A DNA stretch of 64,000 nucleotides from Psychrobium sp051201665 (lineage in GTDB: Bacteria > Pseudomonadota > Gammaproteobacteria > Enterobacterales > Psychrobiaceae). Below are positions 58,864 to 64,000 of this stretch, piece by piece. A program made the position numbers and the translations under genes. Numbering within the stretch: the first letter of the stretch is position 1; every line of letters starts with the position of its first letter. The notes below the pieces were generated by a model. It was not told the origin of the DNA. It saw only the letters and a program-made list of their open reading frames with translations, and ran no database searches. The DNA is taken from positions 1,984,001-2,048,000 of the forward strand of contig NZ_CP179210.1 in the NCBI RefSeq assembly GCF_051201665.1, in the 5' to 3' direction.

Positions 58864-60195
58864 TTAATCTACGGCTTTCGGTTTACGCTTCATAGGAATG
58901 TGACCAACTTCAACACGTTCTACAAAAGACTTGTCTAGTTTCTTCGTTTTAGGTTTTGTATTGGCTTGTGACTTAAACTTTTTCTTAATGTCTTTTGGCT
59001 TGTTTGTCTTTGGTTTAACGTTTACTGGACGTTTTGGCTTGATGCCTTTGAATTTAGCTTTAAGTCCTTCTAAAGCGCCAAATTTAAACGTTGTTTTTAG
59101 TAACAATTGAATTCGCTCTAAACTTGCCCAATCTTTACTACTGACTAAACTCATGGCATTACCTTGGCTTCCTGCACGTCCGGTGCGCCCAATACGGTGA
59201 ATATAATCCTCAGGATGTTTAGGAAGATCGAAGTTAATAACATGACTCACATGTTTTATATCTAAACCACGGGCAGCGATATCTGTTGCAACAAGCACTT
59301 TAGTCACTGTTCGTTTAAAATCGTCCATTGCGCTATTGCGTTGTGATTGAGGTAAGTCACCGTGTAAGGCGGCTGCATTTATCCCTGAGTCACTTAATAG
59401 GGTAGCTAAACGCTCTGTATCGGCTTTAGTTGCAGTGAAGATAAGCATTTGCTCAAAAGGTTGTTGGCACAGAGCTTTTAATTGATCTTGTTTATGATCG
59501 AGATGATCGCTCAAATACATCGTTTGAGTGATAGCTGAATGTTTATCGATACTACGTCCTACTTCGATACGCTTGGCATCTTGTAATACTTCTACGCTCA
59601 GGTTTTTAATCGCTTTGTCGTCGATAGTTGCTGAGAAGAGCATCGTTTGTCGTTTACGATGATCAGCAGCTTTGTTGATATGACGTAGTGCTGTAGCAAA
59701 TCCCATATCAAGCATACGGTCGGCTTCATCAAGCACTAATACCTCAAGGCCATGTAAGGCAATATGACGATGTTCTAGATGGTCAGCCATACGACCTGGT
59801 GTACCGATAATAATATCCGGTTCCTTCTTTAAGACCTTTGCTTGGTCATTAAAACTTTCACCGCCAACGACTAAAAACGCTTTTAAATTAGTGCCGCCGG
59901 TTAGCTTTTTGAAGTCTTGATAGACCTGAAATGCGAGTTCGCGAGTAGGGGCTAAAATTAACGCTCTTGGGTCACGTTTTGAGAAGGCTTTTTGTCGTAA
60001 TAACCGCTGCATAATTGGTAATAAAAATGCGAGTGTTTTCCCCGAACCAGTTTGGGAGGAAGCAAGAATATCTTTGCCCGTCATTGCAACCGGAATTGCT
60101 TGTGATTGGATCGGTGTTGGTTGCTCAAAACCAAGGTGTTCGATAGAAGAGGTAAGACGTTTATCTAACCCAAAATTTAAGAATGACAATGGCAA
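58864..60195 (-). CDS. DEAD-box ATP-dependent RNA helicase
   Basis: A 443-residue DEAD-box helicase with the full motif set: 'FEQPTPIQSQAIP' Q motif, Walker A SQTGSGKT (47-54), 'PTRELAFQ', 'TPGRMADHL', DEAD (156-159), SAT in 'TMLFSATIDD', 'VATDIAARGLDIKHV' and 'HRIGRTGRAG'. The C-terminal 70 residues are very rich in Lys and Pro and would bind RNA nonspecifically. It resembles the SrmB/RhlE group used in ribosome assembly and cold growth, but I cannot decide which subgroup. Monocistronic by context. Confidence 0.92.
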   Translation of the reverse strand: MPLSFLNFGLDKRLTSSIEHLGFEQPTPIQSQAIPVAMTGKDILASSQTGSGKTLAFLLPIMQRLLRQKAFSKRDPRALILAPTRELAFQVYQDFKKLTGGTNLKAFLVVGGESFNDQAKVLKKEPDIIIGTPGRMADHLEHRHIALHGLEVLVLDEADRMLDMGFATALRHINKAADHRKRQTMLFSATIDDKAIKNLSVEVLQDAKRIEVGRSIDKHSAITQTMYLSDHLDHKQDQLKALCQQPFEQMLIFTATKADTERLATLLSDSGINAAALHGDLPQSQRNSAMDDFKRTVTKVLVATDIAARGLDIKHVSHVINFDLPKHPEDYIHRIGRTGRAGSQGNAMSLVSSKDWASLERIQLLLKTTFKFGALEGLKAKFKGIKPKRPVNVKPKTNKPKDIKKKFKSQANTKPKTKKLDKSFVERVEVGHIPMKRKPKAVD

Positions 60196-60428
60196 TCCAG
60201 TGAATAAAAAATGAATGTCGCATTATAAATCTAGTCGCCTAGGAACACCATTTATATTCGACAATAATGCTAACTTCGTCGTTCATTTTCACCATTAAAT
60301 GATGCCGAGCAGGCAAGAATATTCACCAAATATTAGTTTAGATTACTCAATAAATGGATTTTTATAATCCTATTTTATTTAGGAGGGGTGTTTTTGTCTG
60401 ATTGCCCTATAAGGTGCAATTTCATTGC

Positions 60429-60474
60429 TTGCGTTGAATTTGTGACATGCTACACTTGTGATATGTTCAAGTGT
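60429..60474 (+). promoter_or_regulatory. Candidate promoter with inverted repeat upstream of the integrase-like gene
   Basis: TTGCGT (60429-60434), 16-bp spacer, TACACT (60451-60456) with an upstream TGC as extended -10. The -10 overlaps an inverted repeat ACACTTG-9-CAAGTGT (60452-60474) that ends 13 bp before the ATG at 60487, a good position for a repressor site. Confidence 0.45.
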
Positions 60475-60486
60475 TTTTGGTGAGAC

Positions 60487-61683
60487 ATGAATAAAAATGA
60501 AAGAATTACCGAACATGTTATTGCGATTTGCTCTCCTGAGGTTAAACGCATAAACGACAATGTACTTAAGGGCTTTCATGTACGCTTAGGCGTCGTTAAA
60601 AAAGATGGTTCTCGCCTAGCGAGTTACTATTTTTTTTATCGTGTTGGAGGTCGTAATGGACGCCAAGTAAATTATTTTATTGGCAATAGTGAGACAATGG
60701 ATGCAGGTTTAGCAAGACGAATTGCGTTGCAAATTGAGCCTCATGTAAAAGCTGGAAACGATATTGAAGCAATGAAATTTGCGGCGGAAAAAGAGCAAGT
60801 AAAAGTGAAAGAATTTTGGCGCTTTTTAGGGGCTAAATTTATTACTGCAAAGTACAAAAATGGTCATGAAATTTGTCGGTTATTTGAACAGCATATTTTA
60901 CCTCAAATTGGCAGCGTTCAATTGGCAAAAATCAATCAACGGATTGTTGAGTTGAGAGTTATCAATCCATTGTTAGATGCTAGTAAAATTAGTATGGCAA
61001 CGTCAGTGATTGTTTATCTTAAACAACTTTTTAAATATGCGGTACAAATGGATTATTTAACGCGCCAGCCGATAGAGAACCTTAGAATAAATAAAGAAAT
61101 CCAGTCAAATAATGATAGAACGGACAAACAAGAGTTTGCTTTGACGGGGGCTCAACTGAAAGGTATCTATTATCGCGCAAGTAAAATGCCAGCCTCAAAT
61201 ACATATCTATTTACACTGCGTCTTCAAATTTTGTCAGGACAATCGTTAGCGACGATTTGCCGAACGTTTAGGCAAGATATTAAAGGAAATAAATGGCTGT
61301 TGAGGGATAGAAATGGTAAATTAAATGGTAAGGTCATTCCTTGCGATGGGCCGTTGAAATCGTTGTTAAAGCAAGGTGTTAAGCAGTTTACGAATGCTCA
61401 GAGCTTGTATTTATTACCTGGTAAGGGGGCTCGAAAAAAAGATGATAAAGCAATGGACGCTAAAAGCTTAGCCAAATTGCAACAGCAATTTATTTTTGAG
61501 GTACATGGTCGTAAACGTTCGATGAGTAATATGCTCAGGGATATAGAAGCGGCAATGGTCGACATTGGCGTTTCCCCTTTAGTCGTTGCCTATTTGTTCC
61601 ATCGCAAAGTTGATACCTATTTGGCATTAAACAATGATGATCCTTTGATAGCTGATGGTTTGAACCATTGGTATCGCGGATAG
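60487..61683 (+). CDS. Tyrosine-recombinase-like protein with eroded catalytic residues
   Basis: A 398-residue protein laid out like P4-type integrases. An N-terminal arm-binding-like domain (about 25-95, 'LKGFHVRLGVV', 'YFFYRVGGRNGRQVNYFIG') precedes a SAM-like core-binding domain (about 105-200) and a C-terminal catalytic-type domain (about 215-390). Compared with active enzymes the first catalytic Arg (TGxR) is Ser253 in 'LQILSGQSLATICR'. The HxLR box reads NMLR (N348, R351). The LGH box is LFH (His372), and the only nearby tyrosine, Y378, is 6 instead of about 9 residues after it. It therefore looks inactive as a recombinase. No tRNA, att repeat or cargo genes flank it; neighbours are core genes. 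It may be a domesticated DNA-binding protein. Confidence 0.7.
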   Translation: MNKNERITEHVIAICSPEVKRINDNVLKGFHVRLGVVKKDGSRLASYYFFYRVGGRNGRQVNYFIGNSETMDAGLARRIALQIEPHVKAGNDIEAMKFAAEKEQVKVKEFWRFLGAKFITAKYKNGHEICRLFEQHILPQIGSVQLAKINQRIVELRVINPLLDASKISMATSVIVYLKQLFKYAVQMDYLTRQPIENLRINKEIQSNNDRTDKQEFALTGAQLKGIYYRASKMPASNTYLFTLRLQILSGQSLATICRTFRQDIKGNKWLLRDRNGKLNGKVIPCDGPLKSLLKQGVKQFTNAQSLYLLPGKGARKKDDKAMDAKSLAKLQQQFIFEVHGRKRSMSNMLRDIEAAMVDIGVSPLVVAYLFHRKVDTYLALNNDDPLIADGLNHWYRG

Positions 61684-61766
61684 TACAAAGCATAAACAGT
61701 TTTATAGTTATATCTCTGTGAGACTGTATAGATGTAGTTAATAAGTAATCAATCGTATATAGAGTA

Positions 61767-62594
61767 ATGAATCCAATGATCAAAGAAGCAATCATTTCAC
61801 AGATGCAAGTTCAGCCCACCATAGACGTAGACGTTGAAATTGAACGCCGAATCACGTTTATTCAACAACGTTTGATCGAAAGTCATACCAATGCATTAGT
61901 ATTGGGGATCAGTGGTGGTATTGATTCGACATTAACGGGGCGATTAGCTCAGTTAGCAATAGATGGGTTAAATGAACAGTCTGACAATAAGTATGCATTT
62001 TACGCGGTAAGATTACCTTATGGCGAGCAACGCGACGAAGACGAAGCACAATTAGCCATCGCTTTTATTCAACCGACTAAAGCAATTACCATTAACGTAA
62101 AAGATGCAGCAGACGCGATTGACCATCAAACATTGCTTAATGACCTAGTGTTAAATACGCAAACGAATCAAGATTTTGTTAAAGGAAATTTAAAGGCCCG
62201 TATGCGGATGTCAGCTCAGTATCACGTTGCTGGTTTAGTGGGTGGCCTAGTGATTGGTACTGACCATTCAGCTGAGAACATTACAGGCTTCTATACAAAG
62301 TTTGGTGACGGTGCATGTGATTTAGCGCCTTTATTTGGTCTAAACAAACGTCAGGTTAGGGCGCTTGCGTTGAAACTTGGCGCACCAGCGCAATTGGTGA
62401 ATAAAGCACCTACCGCAGATTTGGAATGTGATAAACCCCAGTTAAAGGATGAAGATGCGTTAGGTATGACCTATGATCAAATTGACGACTTCTTAGAGGG
62501 AAGAGTCGTTGATAAATGCATTGAAGATAAATTGATTGGAATTTATCAACGAACTGAGCACAAACGACAACCTATCCCAACGATTTATGATTGA
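61767..62594 (+). CDS. nadE: NH3-dependent NAD+ synthetase
   Basis: A 275-residue enzyme catalysing the last step of NAD biosynthesis from deamido-NAD with ammonia. The ATP pyrophosphatase P-loop SGGIDST is at 49-55. Also present are 'FYAVRLPYGEQRDEDEAQ', 'GTDHSAENITGFYTKFGDGA' and 'APTADLECDKPQLKDEDALG', all matching E. coli NadE (275). No glutaminase domain is present, so free ammonia is the donor. ATG 61767 is used; ATG 61776 is possible. A perfect terminator follows. Confidence 0.96.
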   Translation: MNPMIKEAIISQMQVQPTIDVDVEIERRITFIQQRLIESHTNALVLGISGGIDSTLTGRLAQLAIDGLNEQSDNKYAFYAVRLPYGEQRDEDEAQLAIAFIQPTKAITINVKDAADAIDHQTLLNDLVLNTQTNQDFVKGNLKARMRMSAQYHVAGLVGGLVIGTDHSAENITGFYTKFGDGACDLAPLFGLNKRQVRALALKLGAPAQLVNKAPTADLECDKPQLKDEDALGMTYDQIDDFLEGRVVDKCIEDKLIGIYQRTEHKRQPIPTIYD

Positions 62595-62600
62595 TAACAA

Positions 62601-62630
62601 AAAAACGGCGCTTCATGAAGCGCCGTTTTT
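62601..62630. terminator. Bidirectional intrinsic terminator between nadE and pyk
   Basis: A perfect 30-bp palindrome: AAAAACGGCGCTTCA followed by its reverse complement TGAAGCGCCGTTTTT, serving two convergent genes. Confidence 0.93.
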
Positions 62631-62652
62631 GATTGCTAGTCAGTTAAATTTG

Positions 62653-64000
62653 TTATTTAACGGTTAGCACCTTACAGGTATTAGTACCACCAACAGTTTC
62701 CATTGAATCACCACAGGTAAACATAACCACATCACCTTCTTCAACGTGTCCATCGAGTTTTAACTGGGCCATTGCCGCCATTGTTAGTTTGTCATCTTCA
62801 ATCGTTGTAGAATCAAAGAATACCGAATAGACACCGCGATAGAGCGCTGCAGCGGCTAACGTTGCATGATGACGTGATAAACAGTAGATTGGCATGTGCG
62901 AGCTAATGCGCGACATCAATTTTGGCGTTCGGCCTGATTCACTCAATGCAACAATGGCTTTTACACCCTTAAGGTGGTTTGCAGCATACATCGTTGATAG
63001 TGCGATGGTTTCTTCAACAGTTACAAATTCCTCTGAAACACGGTGACGAGATTTTGCTATTGAAGGGTGGCTTTCTGCGCCTAAACAAACATTTGCCATC
63101 GCTTGTACTGTTTCAATAGGGTAGTCACCGGCGGCTGTTTCGGCTGATAACATCACAGCATCTGTTCCATCAAGTACCGCATTGGCAACATCCATCACTT
63201 CAGCACGTGTTGGCATAGGGCTGTTGATCATTGATTCCATCATCTGCGTTGCAGTGATAACGATACGGTTGAGCGTACGAGTACGAACAATAATGTTCTT
63301 TTGCACGGCAACAAGTTCTGCATCGCCAATTTCAACACCTAAATCACCACGCGCAACCATCACGGCATCTGAAGCAAGAATAACATCATCAAGTGCTTCG
63401 TCAGTCGCCACGACCTCTGCGCGTTCTACTTTTGCGACGAGCTTAGTATTCAACCCAGCTTTTTCAGCAAGATTACGTGCATAACGCATTTCATCGCCAT
63501 TGCGCGGGAATGAGACAGCAAGATACTCAACGCCAATTTCAGCGGCGGTTAAAATATCTTCCTTATCTTTATCAGTTAGCGCGTCAGCGGTTAACCCACC
63601 ACCTTGCTTATTGATACCTTTGTTATTTGATAATGGGCCACCGATGACAACCTCAGTAATAACACGGCTTCCTTCAATTGCTGTTACGCGTAATTGAACG
63701 CGGCCGTCGTCTAGTAATAATAGATCACCAGGGTCGACATCATTAGGTAGTTCGCTATAATCTAATCCTACTTGATGTTTGTCACCGACGTTTTTATCAA
63801 GCTCGGCGTCTAGTGTAAATGTCTCACCAACCGTTAATTCTATTTTTGTTTCTTTAAAGCGTGCAACACGAATTTTAGGACCTTGCAGATCACCTAAAAT
63901 ACCAACATAAGTGTTTAATTTCTTTGCTGCTGCACGAACCATGTTCGCGCGATCAATATGATCCTGAGCGCTACCATGTGAAAAGTTCAAACGGACAACG
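62653..64000 (-). CDS. pykA: Pyruvate kinase (PykA type), N-terminus cut by window edge
   Basis: The C-terminal 448 or so residues of pyruvate kinase, which makes pyruvate and ATP from phosphoenolpyruvate. The visible protein begins inside 'VVRLNFSHGS', so about 33 N-terminal residues lie beyond the right edge; the codon at 63988-63990 is an internal Leu, not a start. Key motifs are 'GDLQGPKIRV', the catalytic lysine segment 'KLVAKVERAEVV', 'MVARGDLGVEIG', 'ITATQMMESMI' and 'PTRAEVMDVANAVLDGTDA'. Segments such as 'GGPLSNNKGINKQGGGLTAD' are closer to E. coli PykA than PykF. A bidirectional terminator follows. Confidence 0.95.
   Translation of the reverse strand, partial: VVRLNFSHGSAQDHIDRANMVRAAAKKLNTYVGILGDLQGPKIRVARFKETKIELTVGETFTLDAELDKNVGDKHQVGLDYSELPNDVDPGDLLLLDDGRVQLRVTAIEGSRVITEVVIGGPLSNNKGINKQGGGLTADALTDKDKEDILTAAEIGVEYLAVSFPRNGDEMRYARNLAEKAGLNTKLVAKVERAEVVATDEALDDVILASDAVMVARGDLGVEIGDAELVAVQKNIIVRTRTLNRIVITATQMMESMINSPMPTRAEVMDVANAVLDGTDAVMLSAETAAGDYPIETVQAMANVCLGAESHPSIAKSRHRVSEEFVTVEETIALSTMYAANHLKGVKAIVALSESGRTPKLMSRISSHMPIYCLSRHHATLAAAALYRGVYSVFFDSTTIEDDKLTMAAMAQLKLDGHVEEGDVVMFTCGDSMETVGGTNTCKVLTVK

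Noticed and set aside
60487..61683. An integrative element around the recombinase-like gene
   Set aside because: No tRNA, direct repeats, cargo genes or change in neighbouring core genes was seen, and catalytic residues are missing.
1..64000. CRISPR arrays, tRNA or rRNA genes, riboswitches
   Set aside because: Reading through gaps I saw no regularly spaced repeats, no cloverleaf-like CCA-ended genes and no known riboswitch core; a covariance-model scan would be needed to exclude small RNAs.

Overview
This 64 kb window looks like chromosome from a marine-type gammaproteobacterium of the order Alteromonadales, somewhere near Shewanella, Psychrobium or Colwellia. The evidence is gene content and order: fadIJ, smc-zipA-ligA, sixA/smrB/prmB/aroC/epmC/yfcL, topA/cysB, mltD/gloB, sohB, a VolA/Pla-1/cef-type lipase lipoprotein, and proteins that align well from memory with Enterobacterales and Shewanella orthologues. 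Genus is an inference. I saw no rRNA, tRNA, CRISPR array, prophage or complete insertion sequence. Most of the window is conserved core genome with short gaps, ATGA/TAATG gene overlaps and clear intrinsic terminators.

Layout. 1-6293 (minus): a Bat/MoxR operon (moxR, DUF58, DUF4381, batA, a batB-batC fusion, and batD cut by the left edge). 6622-10043 (plus): the fadIJ beta-oxidation operon behind a promoter with a FadR-like operator. 10144-18739: a DUF4156 lipoprotein, cysZ, then smc, zipA, ligA and a DUF2919 membrane protein. 18912-25320: a small membrane protein, a CreA-family lipoprotein, etfBA, tdk and an M16 peptidase. This block is bracketed by two inverted, almost identical 164-bp MITE-like repeats. 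25819-31107: sixA, smrB, prmB, aroC, epmC, an NAD-kinase-like gene and yfcL. 31194-35371: a POT-like transporter, a small membrane protein, an M50 protease and an RluF-type pseudouridine synthase. 35388-38824 (minus): radD, a glycosyltransferase and a rhodanese. 38963-44163: sohB, a dicarboxylate/amino-acid symporter and a large Ig-like-domain lipoprotein. 44346-49773: topA, an atypical histidine-kinase-like pair, cysB. 49836-55910: sdaA, mltD, gloB, purU, a DUF1289 protein and yciK. 56171-64000: a VolA-like lipase with an apparent 3' frameshift, a DEAD-box helicase, a tyrosine-recombinase-like gene with eroded catalytic residues, nadE and pyruvate kinase (cut by the right edge).

Functionally, fadIJ and etfBA belong to fatty-acid oxidation and its electron transfer. 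zipA serves division, while smc, ligA, topA and radD serve chromosome organisation, replication and repair. prmB, epmC and rluF modify the translation apparatus.

I did not find a clearly new multi-gene system. The most unusual items are the repeat pair, which sits in the same orientation just upstream of two start codons; the kinase-like protein whose phospho-acceptor histidine is a tyrosine; the degenerate integrase-like gene next to nadE; and the frameshifted lipase C-terminus.
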